DNA from: a candidate division WS1 bacterium
Lineage (GTDB): Bacteria > Armatimonadota > Zipacnadia > Zipacnadales > UBA5352
DNA length: 40,510 nt
Direction: 5' to 3'
NCBI GenBank assembly: GCA_003566775.1
Contig: PXBW01000324.1
Location: 1 to 40,510, forward strand
Below the pieces are notes generated by a model that was not told the DNA's origin, searched no databases, and saw only the letters and a list, made by a program, of their open reading frames with translations. The position numbers were made by a program, and so were the translations under genes. Shown here one piece after another: positions 26,436 to 34,929 of the stretch. Every line of letters begins with the position of its first letter. The stretch's first letter is position 1.

Positions 26436-28431
26436 GTTGGGCTACCTCCTGGTCTGTGGCGTTAGAAGCTTTACACAGCGGGAGCGATACCACCACGCTG
26501 AGGCGACTGTTTATGCATGAGACACTGAGCCGACCCCGTTGATTGGCGATGATTCTGCGGCTTATGACCGGACCGAGCGGGCAGTCCGGATCCTGCATGA
26601 CATGAATCGGGTCAAGGATCGACTCCGGATCAAGCTCGCCGTTCGCGTTGGTCATCCGGGTCATCTTGATGCAGATGCCTGTTGGATCATCTACCTCGGG
26701 CCCCACCTCCACGAGAACTGGATGTGGTTCATGACCTGCGAGGTACTCCAGTAGATAGCTCAAGGCATCCCGCGTGGCCGCCGGATCCACCAGTGCCGGC
26801 GGCAGATCATCAGGAGTATGCAGGTCGAAGGTCTGCTGCCTGATCGCGTTGTCCAACGGCACAGCATCGACGGCCTGGTAAAGGAGATCCTCCACAGATG
26901 CGGGCCGTGGCTTGCTCTCCGGTTGCTCGACCATTCGCAGCAGGTTCTTCAGCATGTCGTCGAGCCGATCTATCTCAGGCAGCACCGTCTCCGACCAGAA
27001 CTGCTCGAGGCGCTCGCCACCGCGACTGCCGCCCATCAACTCGGCGTAGGTCTTTACCGCCGTCAATGGATTCTTGACCTCGTGTGCGATTCGTCCCACG
27101 ATCTTCGTGATGACATCGAGCTTCTCGCTCCTGCTACGCTCCGCCGCAAGCTCGCGCTCGGTGGTCACGTCATCAAGCATCAGGACACTGCCGAGCGTTC
27201 TGCCTTCAGGATCGCGGACCGTCGAGGTACTCACCCGCAGCGAGGTGCGCCCACCGCGTATCGAGACCTCGTGACTGACCGTGTCCTCGTCGGGCACATT
27301 CAGCGCCGAGTATAACAGGTCGCCGAGTGGCGATGGCAGCGCACGAAGATCGGCGCCCTTCACCTCATCGCGCTCGAGGCCAAGCACCTCTGCAGCGTAG
27401 GGGTTGCACACCGCAATGCGTTCGTTAGTGTCAAGCGTGATCAAACCCGCTCCCATGCTCTCCACGATGCTGTCTGTGTAGGCCTTCGAGCGCGATAGTT
27501 CCCCGTGCAGTTCGATGCTCTCGGCGGCCAGCGCCACATGATTCGTGACACTGAAAAGCGTCTCGATTTCGTCACTGGAGTAGCCTTCCCCCAGCACCTT
27601 CTCGCCGAGGACAAGAATCCCCGCCAGGCGCCCGCGCACCATAATGGGAATCGCCAGTTGGCCGCCAAACAGATCCATCTCACGTTGCAGCATTGCGGCC
27701 TGACGCCGGTCTTCCCAGTCAGACAACTCCGACAACACCAGGACCCTGCGGTTGCGGCGGTACCAGGTGGGCAGCGCGTCATGCGAGCGGAGCCTTCCAC
27801 CCGCGAGCACCTCGGCACGGACCCCCCTGTGGCAGCGCGTGCGCAAAGCGCCGTCATCCGCCTCCCACAGGAGACAGTACCGGGCACACCGACAGAACTG
27901 ACTCACGGCATCCACGAATGCTTCGAGCAATCGATCGAGGTCGAAGCCACCCGTAATGCCTCCCATCAGGCGGTTGAAGGCATCCATATCTCCGACATGC
28001 CTCTCTGCGCCGTGAACTACCTCCGCTTCGGACGATCTGTCCTCGCTGGAACGATCGCTCTCCGCGCGCAGACGCGCGGTCTCCATCGCCTGACCGAGGA
28101 GTTGCCTGCGGTCATCAATGCTGCTTCCGGCACGAAGCCACACCTCCGGTCCACTCAGACCCTCCTGGCGCGCGCGCTCAACTACCTCCTCGGGAGCGAT
28201 GCACACCGTCACCGCATGCGTCGCCTGCTCGGTCAGACGCTCCAGGGTCATGAGCCGCTCGTCAGTAATCCGCTGCATCTCCAGCACTATCAACTCGACC
28301 GGGACCGCCTCAAGTAACTCCACAGCCGCCTCGACATCGGATGCTTCGAGGATAGTCGCACTATCATGGAGCGCATCGTGCATCTGACGCGCTCGTTCCC
28401 GACTGAGATCGGCCAGAATTGCCACTATCAT
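26410..28431 (-). CDS. Pseudo-receiver / GAF / PAS kinase-like protein with degenerate ATPase domain
   Basis: 673 aa. Residues 1-120 have a receiver-like fold, but the phospho-Asp position is Glu51 (LIVLEMQR) and the acidic pair is reduced to one Asp (AILADLS). A GAF domain (about 160-305) and a PAS (about 320-425) follow, then a normal H-box with H450 (RIAHEVKNPLTAV). The C-terminal ATPase domain (about 545-652) keeps its length but not its motifs. The N-box reads ALSYLLEYLAG, where the Mg-binding Asn is lost, and no DxGxG or GxGxGL is recognisable (PLGPVISRR instead). So the His can accept phosphate but self-kinase activity is doubtful. The gene abuts the upstream kinase (TAGATG) and overlaps the next. 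Confidence 0.85.
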   Translation of the reverse strand: MIVAILADLSRERARQMHDALHDSATILEASDVEAAVELLEAVPVELIVLEMQRITDERLMTLERLTEQATHAVTVCIAPEEVVERARQEGLSGPEVWLRAGSSIDDRRQLLGQAMETARLRAESDRSSEDRSSEAEVVHGAERHVGDMDAFNRLMGGITGGFDLDRLLEAFVDAVSQFCRCARYCLLWEADDGALRTRCHRGVRAEVLAGGRLRSHDALPTWYRRNRRVLVLSELSDWEDRRQAAMLQREMDLFGGQLAIPIMVRGRLAGILVLGEKVLGEGYSSDEIETLFSVTNHVALAAESIELHGELSRSKAYTDSIVESMGAGLITLDTNERIAVCNPYAAEVLGLERDEVKGADLRALPSPLGDLLYSALNVPDEDTVSHEVSIRGGRTSLRVSTSTVRDPEGRTLGSVLMLDDVTTERELAAERSRSEKLDVITKIVGRIAHEVKNPLTAVKTYAELMGGSRGGERLEQFWSETVLPEIDRLDDMLKNLLRMVEQPESKPRPASVEDLLYQAVDAVPLDNAIRQQTFDLHTPDDLPPALVDPAATRDALSYLLEYLAGHEPHPVLVEVGPEVDDPTGICIKMTRMTNANGELDPESILDPIHVMQDPDCPLGPVISRRIIANQRGRLSVSCINSRLSVVVSLPLCKASNATDQEVAQHGWQDSGS
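26445..26450 (-). promoter_or_regulatory. Perfect AGGAGG ribosome binding site inside the upstream gene
   Basis: AGGAGG on the minus strand, 9 bases before the ATG at 26435 and within the last codons of the preceding kinase gene. It fixes the start of the receiver-kinase-receiver gene and implies translational coupling. Confidence 0.8.
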
Positions 28432-30927
28432 CTACTGATCACCGGCTCTCGTGACAGCCCTCGATGCAGACAGCGGAAGCTCCACGGTGAACTGCGTGCC
28501 ATCTTCTGGAGTTGACTCAACGCGAACATCTCCGTTGTGCTCCTCGATTATCGTCTGGCAGATGGCCAGTCCGAGTCCGGTCCCGTGCGCCTTCTTGCTC
28601 ACAAATGGCCGGAATATCTCCTCGATCTGCTCCTCCGGTATAAAGCTCCCCGGATTGCGCACATGGATCATCACCCTATCCCGACTCTCCTGCCTGCTCT
28701 CCTGGCTGACCGTCAATGCCACCCGACCGTTCGGCGGCTCGGCATCGATCGCGTTGGTGATGATATTCAGAAGCGCCTGATGCAACCGCGTTTCGTCTCC
28801 AGAAGGACAACCATCGATCTCCTCAAGCTCCAGCAACATCTCGATTCCGCGGGCCTCCGCCATGCCCGAGGTAGCGCGCACAACCTCGCGGCATATGCGC
28901 TCCACGTCGATCGGCTCCACCACCGCATCCGCGGGCTTCGACAGCGTAAGCAGATCTCCGACCAGGCTGTCGATACGCTTGATCTCAGCCTGAGCGACCG
29001 TGAGGAAGTTTGACCGGAACTCGGGATCGTCGAGACGGCTGGGAGCCAGTTCGGCAAAGGTGCGGATCGCCACCAGCGGATTGCGGATCTCGTGGGCCAT
29101 TCCTGCGGAGATTACGCGGATCAGAGCAAGACGCTCCGCCTCCTGGCGCTCCCTGTCGAGTTCGCGGATCAGCGTCAGATCGCTGATCACCGCCACCGCA
29201 CCCCTCGCCCACTCCCCCTCACCCTCCAGCGGAGACGCGCTGCAGGCAACCGGAATACCCCGTCCGTCCCGCTCGAGTTCAATGTGTCTGCCGGACAGCA
29301 CCTCACCGGTCCGCAAACTGGCGCGCACACATTCCGCGATGCCTGGTGGAATAATCTCAATCGACGATCCGATCGCTTCATCTATGTCCATCCCGAGGAG
29401 GCGCTCAGCCGCCTCGTTAAACACAACGATTCTCTCCTGGTCGTCGGTCACGATCACCGCATTATCCATCTGGCGCAATATGCGCTCATTGAATTCCTTG
29501 AGCGTTGCCGTCTGTGCATACAGGTCCGCGTTGCGCAACGCCAGCGAAGCCTGCAGGGCCATCTCCGCGACGAAGGGCACGTCCGTGTCTTTGTACATCT
29601 CGCCGGAGCGTTTGTAGCCCAGCGTGACGAGGCCGATCAACTGCTCCTCCCAGATCATGGGGGCGACTATCTCTACCCCCAGATCATCCATCGCCGCCGC
29701 AACTCGGCGTGCCTCCGGGAGTGCCGTAAAGCGGAATACCCGATCCCGACTCAGCAGGCTGGCCTCGCGGGCCGCGTGAACCACCAGCGGATCACGAGCG
29801 GAAATCGGCTCCGGCTCCCATCTCTCCCCATTGCTGCGCTCACCATGGGACGAGCGCCGCCACGCGCGAGGTCTCAATGCCTCATCGCCGGATTCCCCGG
29901 TATAGATCACGACTCTCTGCGGCTCAAGTGCGTCGTCGAGCGCTCCCGCAAGATAATCGAGCAACTGCTCGGCGTCGAGAGTGCGAAGAATGTGCGATGC
30001 CGTCTCCGCCTGTACAGATTCCGAATCGCCGGCCGATGATGATAGCAACCTGGACATCAGGTGCGTGCCTCTATCGTAGATGATCACGAGCAGGAGACCG
30101 AGCACAAGCCCTATGCCAATGTACGGAGGGGCTGATGAATGCTCGACAACAGTGGACATCGGCACAAAGAGATAGAGCATGATCGCGCCGATAAGCAGAA
30201 CGATGATGGCTGAAGCCAGTGCGGCGCCGACGCGCCGCAGCGCGAGTCCCACCGGCAGTAGCTGATGCTTCACGATCGCATAACCCATGCCGACAAGCTG
30301 GCAGAGCGCTCCTGCTGCCCCCCAACCGCTGTAGGCGGTTGTACCCCATACAAGGGGAATTATGATGATCGTGAACATACCGACGAGATGTGTTCCTGCG
30401 AAGCCGACCAGCACCCAGATTGCCTGCTGGCGCTGCACACCGTCAAGTCGGAATGCCTTGAGCAATATGACCACATCTGCATAGGTCATCGAGAGTACAA
30501 TGAAAGCGCCGAATGGTACGAGAGGCCAGCCGTACTGCACGTTGACCAGGCCATCGCTCAAACTGATCGAATCATAGAGGTCCGGGGCGAAACCGAGTGC
30601 GCCGAATGATACCCCGGCCGCATAGAGCATCAGACGTCGTGTGATTGGAGCAGGCTCAATGCGTTCGGGGAAGACCCATGCGAAATCGATCATCGTGCAG
30701 GCAACGAGCGCCGCCAGCGGATGCGACAGGCGCAGATAGAAGCCCGCCTCTGTAGCGGTGCTCGAACTCATGATGAGGAAGTTTGCCAGCGCCCAGACGC
30801 CGATTACAGTCCCGTGGACTGCGAAGAGCCGGTTCCAGACACGATCAGAGGTGCGCTGGTACACGCTTAGTGCCAGCGCGATGGAGGCGGCGGCCGCGAA
30901 CGCCAGTGAGATCAGATTGATATTCAA
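28432..30927 (-). CDS. Seven-plus-one-TM membrane histidine kinase with GAF and PAS
   Basis: 831 aa from a TTG at 30927 with GGAGG exactly 7 bases upstream; the overlapping ATG in that ribosome site opens only five codons. Residues 1-220 hold seven hydrophobic segments like the HisKA_7TM sensor region, with an eighth and ninth near 235-285. GAF (about 305-470), PAS (about 483-590), H-box with H612 (GMAHEIRNPLVAI), and HATPase to the end (N-box NIITNAIDA, F-box FRPFVSKKAHGTGLGLA). The G1 box reads VRNPGSF instead of DxGxG, as in some active kinases. It likely senses a membrane or extracellular cue and starts the three-kinase operon. The ketoacyl synthase gene is 72 bp upstream on the same strand. 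Confidence 0.9.
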   Translation of the reverse strand: MNINLISLAFAAAASIALALSVYQRTSDRVWNRLFAVHGTVIGVWALANFLIMSSSTATEAGFYLRLSHPLAALVACTMIDFAWVFPERIEPAPITRRLMLYAAGVSFGALGFAPDLYDSISLSDGLVNVQYGWPLVPFGAFIVLSMTYADVVILLKAFRLDGVQRQQAIWVLVGFAGTHLVGMFTIIIIPLVWGTTAYSGWGAAGALCQLVGMGYAIVKHQLLPVGLALRRVGAALASAIIVLLIGAIMLYLFVPMSTVVEHSSAPPYIGIGLVLGLLLVIIYDRGTHLMSRLLSSSAGDSESVQAETASHILRTLDAEQLLDYLAGALDDALEPQRVVIYTGESGDEALRPRAWRRSSHGERSNGERWEPEPISARDPLVVHAAREASLLSRDRVFRFTALPEARRVAAAMDDLGVEIVAPMIWEEQLIGLVTLGYKRSGEMYKDTDVPFVAEMALQASLALRNADLYAQTATLKEFNERILRQMDNAVIVTDDQERIVVFNEAAERLLGMDIDEAIGSSIEIIPPGIAECVRASLRTGEVLSGRHIELERDGRGIPVACSASPLEGEGEWARGAVAVISDLTLIRELDRERQEAERLALIRVISAGMAHEIRNPLVAIRTFAELAPSRLDDPEFRSNFLTVAQAEIKRIDSLVGDLLTLSKPADAVVEPIDVERICREVVRATSGMAEARGIEMLLELEEIDGCPSGDETRLHQALLNIITNAIDAEPPNGRVALTVSQESRQESRDRVMIHVRNPGSFIPEEQIEEIFRPFVSKKAHGTGLGLAICQTIIEEHNGDVRVESTPEDGTQFTVELPLSASRAVTRAGDQ

Positions 30928-30934
30928 GCGACGG

Positions 30935-30939
30935 CCTCC
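30935..30939 (-). promoter_or_regulatory. Ribosome binding site that decides a TTG start
   Basis: GGAGG on the minus strand, 7 bases before TTG at 30927. The only ATG nearby is out of frame and soon stopped, so TTG is the likely start of the membrane kinase. Confidence 0.7.
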
Positions 30940-30999
30940 ATAGTACCCTCGCAGTGCGAACGAGATTACGGATCAGTCAGGACCCTGGGAGCCCATTCA

Positions 31000-32271
31000 T
31001 CAGGCCGTGTCTTCGAACCGTCGCAGTATGAGTGCGGCGTGAGTTCCCCCAAAGCTGTGCGAGTTCAGCATCACGGTGTCAACCCGTGCCCGACGAGCGG
31101 TGTTCGGAACATAGTCAAGATCACAATCCGGGTCGGGCACGGAGTAGTTGATTGTAGGCGGAACCAGGTGCTCCCGGATGGACATGCAAGAGGCGATCGC
31201 CTGCCAGGCTCCGCCGGCGGCGAACGGTTGCCCTGTGGTGCTCTTGATCGAGCTGATTGGGATGTGATGCGCCCGATCGCCGAGCACCATCTTCAACGCG
31301 CGTGTGTCGGCCCGGTCGTAGTCCATGTTCGCTATCCCGTGCGCGCATACGTAATCGATGTCGGCGGAAGCCAGACGTGCCTCCTGAAGCGCCTGTCGAA
31401 ATGCGTGGGCCAGTTCGATGCCGCTTGGATCCGGCACCACGAGATGCTGAGCCTCCGTTGCGGTACCGTACCCGCGAACTTCGGCGTATATCGGAGCACC
31501 GCGCTTGACAGCGTGTCGTGCGGTCTCGAGCACCACAGCGCCGGCGCCTTCGCTTAGTACCAGTCCATCGCGCGTTGCGTCATAGGGGCGCGAGGCTTTC
31601 CCGGGTTCCTCGTTGTGGCCGCTTACAACTCCAACTCGACAGAGTAGTGACAGCCCGAAACGACTCACACATGCCTCACTGGCTCCAACGACCATCACAT
31701 CGGCCTGACCGCTGCGGAGAATCTCGGTGCCCTGGTGGATCGCCTCCAGTCCTGAGCAGCAGCCTGATCCCACCGTCGCATTGGGTCCGCGCAGTCCCAT
31801 CTCAATGAACACATGCGCGGTTCCCGCGTGAGCCGCAAGCTGCACGCAGTCCGTGGAGCCGAAGCCCTTCATTCCCTTCTCCAGGAAGCGCTCATATATC
31901 TCATCCGTCACGTTACCGTTTCCCGCGCTGCTGTTGCCAAAGACCACACCAGCCCGGAAAGGATCAACGGAGCCGAGATCGATCTGTGAATCTTCCAGCG
32001 CCATGCGCGCCGCCGCCACCGAGTAATGCACGAACTTGCCGGAGCGTCGGGCATCACGCGAGTTCATGTAGGCGGAGGGATCGAAGTCGGTAATCTCTCC
32101 GGCCACTCGGGAGTAGAGGTCTTCACATGGAAAACCGGTAATGTGCCGCACGCCGGACCGGCCCTCAACCACGGCCTTCCAGAATTCGCTTCTGCCCATA
32201 CCGGTTGAGGAGACCACACCGAGACCGGTGATCACCACCCGCCGAGCTGGATGCATCATTCGCAGGCTCAT
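31000..32271 (-). CDS. Beta-ketoacyl-ACP synthase II-like protein with His-to-Gln active-site change
   Basis: 423 aa, typical FabF length. GGAG lies before the ATG. Thiolase fold throughout. Nucleophile Cys171 (GSGCCSG), first catalytic His311 (CAHGIANMDYD) and Lys343 (SIKSTTG) are kept. The second catalytic His, in the GHxxGAAG motif of FabF, is Gln348 (TTGQPFAAGG). The C-terminal SFGGTHAALIL matches the FabF GFGGTN gate. In FabF the two His residues help decarboxylate malonyl-ACP, so activity may be altered, or Gln may act as Asn does in KASIII. No ACP, KR or other fatty-acid genes are near, so this is probably not the housekeeping fabF. It lies between an outer-membrane barrel gene and the kinase operon on one strand. 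Confidence 0.85.
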   Translation of the reverse strand: MSLRMMHPARRVVITGLGVVSSTGMGRSEFWKAVVEGRSGVRHITGFPCEDLYSRVAGEITDFDPSAYMNSRDARRSGKFVHYSVAAARMALEDSQIDLGSVDPFRAGVVFGNSSAGNGNVTDEIYERFLEKGMKGFGSTDCVQLAAHAGTAHVFIEMGLRGPNATVGSGCCSGLEAIHQGTEILRSGQADVMVVGASEACVSRFGLSLLCRVGVVSGHNEEPGKASRPYDATRDGLVLSEGAGAVVLETARHAVKRGAPIYAEVRGYGTATEAQHLVVPDPSGIELAHAFRQALQEARLASADIDYVCAHGIANMDYDRADTRALKMVLGDRAHHIPISSIKSTTGQPFAAGGAWQAIASCMSIREHLVPPTINYSVPDPDCDLDYVPNTARRARVDTVMLNSHSFGGTHAALILRRFEDTA

Positions 32272-32312
32272 CTTACTCTCCTACAGCGGTAGGCGCCAGG
32301 GCACCGCTGATG

Positions 32313-33401
32313 CTACCAGTATCGCCCGACTTCAAGCTGATGGGTATCCGAGCCACCAAGCAGTTCTCCCACTTCGTTGTCGTTCCAGCCGTCGATGAAC
32401 GCGTAGTTGACTACCCAGTCGTCACGGCTGTAACCTGCACCCAGCGTCATTGCTCCCGCTCGCGAACCCGCACGCATGTGCAGGCCCCGCTCAAATTCGT
32501 ACTCCAGTCCGAGATGCAGTCCTTCGGCATCTGTCCGGTGATCCCCCGAAGCCGACCGCAACTGCATCCACTCTATCGCACCAAGCAGGCCCTCACCGAC
32601 CCGCCCCGAGGCACCGATCCCGAATGTGGTCGAGTTGAAGCGTAAACTCTCTGTAGATGCACCGGGCAGGGGTGGTCGGAAGCATACGCTTTCCCGATAG
32701 TAGTCGAACACCAAACCCGCATAGCCGTCGTGGTCATGTCGGTGCAGCACACCGACGCGCAGGCCCCAGTCCGCCTTGCTGTCCCACGACGCGACCTCAT
32801 TCCCGGCCGGATCGAAAAGTCGGGTTGTGGTCTCAAGTATCGGGGCGACACCCACTCCCAACATCCACCGATCGGCCAGGCGGCGGCCGTAGTGTACCGC
32901 CACGTCGGACTCCTCCGTCTCAATCTCGAGGCCGGGTGCAGTCAGACCTCCTCGATTACTGTCGAGCCGCAGTCCGACAAGTTGCATGCCCTCCTCCATA
33001 CCGAGAGGCAGGGAGTACCATGCATGAGTTCCGCGGAGTTTCAAGCCCTCACCGAACTGTGTAGACGAGTGTCTCAGCCCCGCCTGGGATTGAGAGAGTG
33101 TGCCGGCGAATGCAGGATTCGCGAACCCGATGTCTTCAACTGTAGTGGCGACCCCACCCATTCCGAACTGTCGGGCGGTCGTGGCGGTTGCAAGTGAGAA
33201 GAGGTGCGGGACTGCGTACATCTCGGGACCAGGGTCAGGGGGAGATTGCTGCGCAAACGATGATACTCCGCTGGTGACCAGGAGTGTCACAAGTAGTGGG
33301 AAGACTAAGTACGCGTGACAACACCTCCCCGCAGGTCCGGCCTGTGACGATTGCCGGACATACGGTGGAAGCGCAGAACTCCACTGCCGCAGGGTATGCA
33401 A
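32313..33401 (-). CDS. Outer-membrane beta-barrel protein (PorV/FadL-like)
   Basis: The frame has no ATG near its start. TTG at 33401 has GGGAGG 7 bases upstream and gives 362 aa; TTG at 33416 lacks one. A hydrophobic stretch about 32-52 ending in SSFAQQ looks like a signal peptide with an unusually long N-region. After it, TTARQFGMGGVATTVEDIGFANPA is the opening of PorV/UPF0164-type barrels (GxGGxxxxxxD...NPA). The rest alternates polar and hydrophobic residues and ends with aromatic Trp, as outer-membrane proteins do. Ligand and transport role unknown. 41 bp upstream of the ketoacyl synthase gene. A frameshift in the N-terminus is the alternative to the TTG start. Confidence 0.75.
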   Translation of the reverse strand: MHTLRQWSSALPPYVRQSSQAGPAGRCCHAYLVFPLLVTLLVTSGVSSFAQQSPPDPGPEMYAVPHLFSLATATTARQFGMGGVATTVEDIGFANPAFAGTLSQSQAGLRHSSTQFGEGLKLRGTHAWYSLPLGMEEGMQLVGLRLDSNRGGLTAPGLEIETEESDVAVHYGRRLADRWMLGVGVAPILETTTRLFDPAGNEVASWDSKADWGLRVGVLHRHDHDGYAGLVFDYYRESVCFRPPLPGASTESLRFNSTTFGIGASGRVGEGLLGAIEWMQLRSASGDHRTDAEGLHLGLEYEFERGLHMRAGSRAGAMTLGAGYSRDDWVVNYAFIDGWNDNEVGELLGGSDTHQLEVGRYW

Positions 33402-33408
33402 TCTGGTG

Positions 33409-33414
33409 CCTCCC
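33409..33414 (-). promoter_or_regulatory. Ribosome binding site supporting a TTG start of the barrel gene
   Basis: GGGAGG on the minus strand sits 7 bases before TTG at 33401, the only well-spaced start available upstream of the signal peptide. Confidence 0.5.
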
Positions 33415-33527
33415 AATATGCGTTTTGTGCTGCGATTGCGGCGGGACGCGCTCTGTGATCGCCGCCGGACAAATCAGGTGCGGTGGCGGAGATTAGGTTG
33501 TTGAGTTCCGGTTGAACGTTTGCAAAG

Positions 33528-33542
33528 GCCCGCTTCGCGGGC
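33528..33542. repeat. Intergenic hairpin with UUCG-type loop
   Basis: GCCCGC pairs with GCGGGC around TTC (cUUCGc if one pair opens). No gene ends here on either strand, so it is not a simple terminator; an attenuator or leader structure is possible. Confidence 0.4.
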
Positions 33543-33588
33543 AGGTCGTACGCGCTACTAATGGTCTTAGTCAGCGCAATCCTACACT

Positions 33589-33610
33589 ATGTTGGAAAAC
33601 ATTGCAACAT
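33589..33610. repeat. Inverted repeat ATGTTG-N10-CAACAT
   Basis: Two exact 6-base half-sites with centres 16 bp apart lie in the divergent promoter region. This spacing is compatible with a dimeric regulator on one DNA face, but it could be chance. Confidence 0.35.
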
Positions 33611-33780
33611 GCACAAGGAGCATAATGCGTCACATATCTGTGCACGCAGCCTGCGAGTGGTTTGCCCCGACACCCGGCAAATCTGACAGCGTCCTCTTAT
33701 GCGGGCGGTGCAGGGAGGGACATGGCGCACCTTCCGCGAAGACACTGCCTGATCTCATTCGCACAACAGGGAGGAAATCG

Positions 33781-34890
33781 ATGCGAGGAACCCTCACCCC
33801 AATCGCCCTGCTGCTGATGCTCACCGGGCCACTTGCGGCGCAGCGATCGATCGGGATCGATCAGTGGACCGTGCGGGGCACCGCTCCTCTCACACTGACC
33901 TTACCGGCGGCCACCGTTCCGGACAGAATCCTCGCGCGCTCAGCCGACGGGACGTGGCATGAACTCGAGTCACTCACTCGCGACGGAGCGGTGAAGATCC
34001 TCGTCCATTCTGAGCAGATGGCCGGGGGCTCGACGCAGATCGTGTTTGATCCACCTCGATGGCTCTCGCTTGAGGACGTCGGGCCGCCCGCGGTAGAACA
34101 GTTCCTCATCGACGGGCGCGATGTGTCCGATCGATCCTCAGTCTCACTCGGCTGGATCGCGCAGATGCCGGAGAGCATTACCCTGCAGGTTCGCGACGAT
34201 GCGAACCCCATCGATCGCGGCTCCCTGCGCGCTCGCACGCCGATCGGCTACTTCAAGCCGCGCGATCCGGGCGTCAGCTTCTCACCCGAAGGCCCTCGCG
34301 CGGGGACACTCACCGTACGCCCCGGGGAGATACCCGCACTCGACGAGGTGACCCAGGGCCGGATCGAGCTTGTCGTCGACAACTACGCAATCGATGATGA
34401 GGAGACCGTGCGCTCAGTCTCATGGGCACTGGCGCCATCGATGGCCCTCGAGGACGGGACGAAGCTGATCGTGAGCAGCATAACCTCAGAGGCCAGGTGG
34501 CAAGACTGGCAGGTGGTTGCCGACGGCGCTGCAATGTCCGAGGGCGATCCGACCACATCGGGCGTAACCTGGCTTTCTGAGAGAAGCGAGGGCGAGCACT
34601 GGATCCGTTGGGATTTCCCCGAGTCGCGCGAGGTAACGGGCGTGCAACTCGACTGGGCCTGGTGGGAGACCTGGCGCACCTCACGTAACTACGATGTACA
34701 GGTGCGCCACAACGACGTTTGGACCACGGTCACAGAGGTGCGCAACCAGCGCGAGAAGTCAACAAGCGAGCACCGCTTCGAGCCCGTTGCCGCCATGGGT
34801 GTGCGCGTGGTACAGATGCCGATGGGTGGTCATTCCGGCAGGCTCGATCTGATGTGGCTCGCCAACGCCGAGGTCTTCTGCGCGGAATAG
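33781..34890 (+). CDS. Secreted discoidin / F5-8 type C-like domain protein
   Basis: 369 aa from ATG at 33781, with GGGAGG 6 bases upstream. The upstream in-frame start at 33589 would add 64 Cys- and His-rich residues without signal-like character and is rejected. A signal peptide at 1-20 ends in LAAQ. The central region (about 30-235) is beta-rich and unassigned. The C-terminal 100 residues (HWIRWDFPESREVTGVQLDW, SRNYDVQVRHNDVWTTV, FEPVAAMGVRVVQMP) match a F5/8 type C galactose-binding domain, as in carbohydrate-binding modules. Probably a periplasmic or surface sugar-binding protein; no catalytic site recognised. Confidence 0.78.
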   Translation: MRGTLTPIALLLMLTGPLAAQRSIGIDQWTVRGTAPLTLTLPAATVPDRILARSADGTWHELESLTRDGAVKILVHSEQMAGGSTQIVFDPPRWLSLEDVGPPAVEQFLIDGRDVSDRSSVSLGWIAQMPESITLQVRDDANPIDRGSLRARTPIGYFKPRDPGVSFSPEGPRAGTLTVRPGEIPALDEVTQGRIELVVDNYAIDDEETVRSVSWALAPSMALEDGTKLIVSSITSEARWQDWQVVADGAAMSEGDPTTSGVTWLSERSEGEHWIRWDFPESREVTGVQLDWAWWETWRTSRNYDVQVRHNDVWTTVTEVRNQREKSTSEHRFEPVAAMGVRVVQMPMGGHSGRLDLMWLANAEVFCAE

Positions 34891-34929
34891 CGACCGGAGT
34901 AACACCAATGCCCTACCCCACACCGTGAG

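Larger units (their letters stand above)
33402..33780. other. Divergent intergenic region before the discoidin gene
   Basis: About 380 bases between divergent starts. It contains a GC-rich hairpin (33528-33542), an ATGTTG/CAACAT inverted repeat (33589-33610) and the ribosome binding site of the discoidin gene. No convincing -35/-10 pair was found. Confidence 0.4.
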
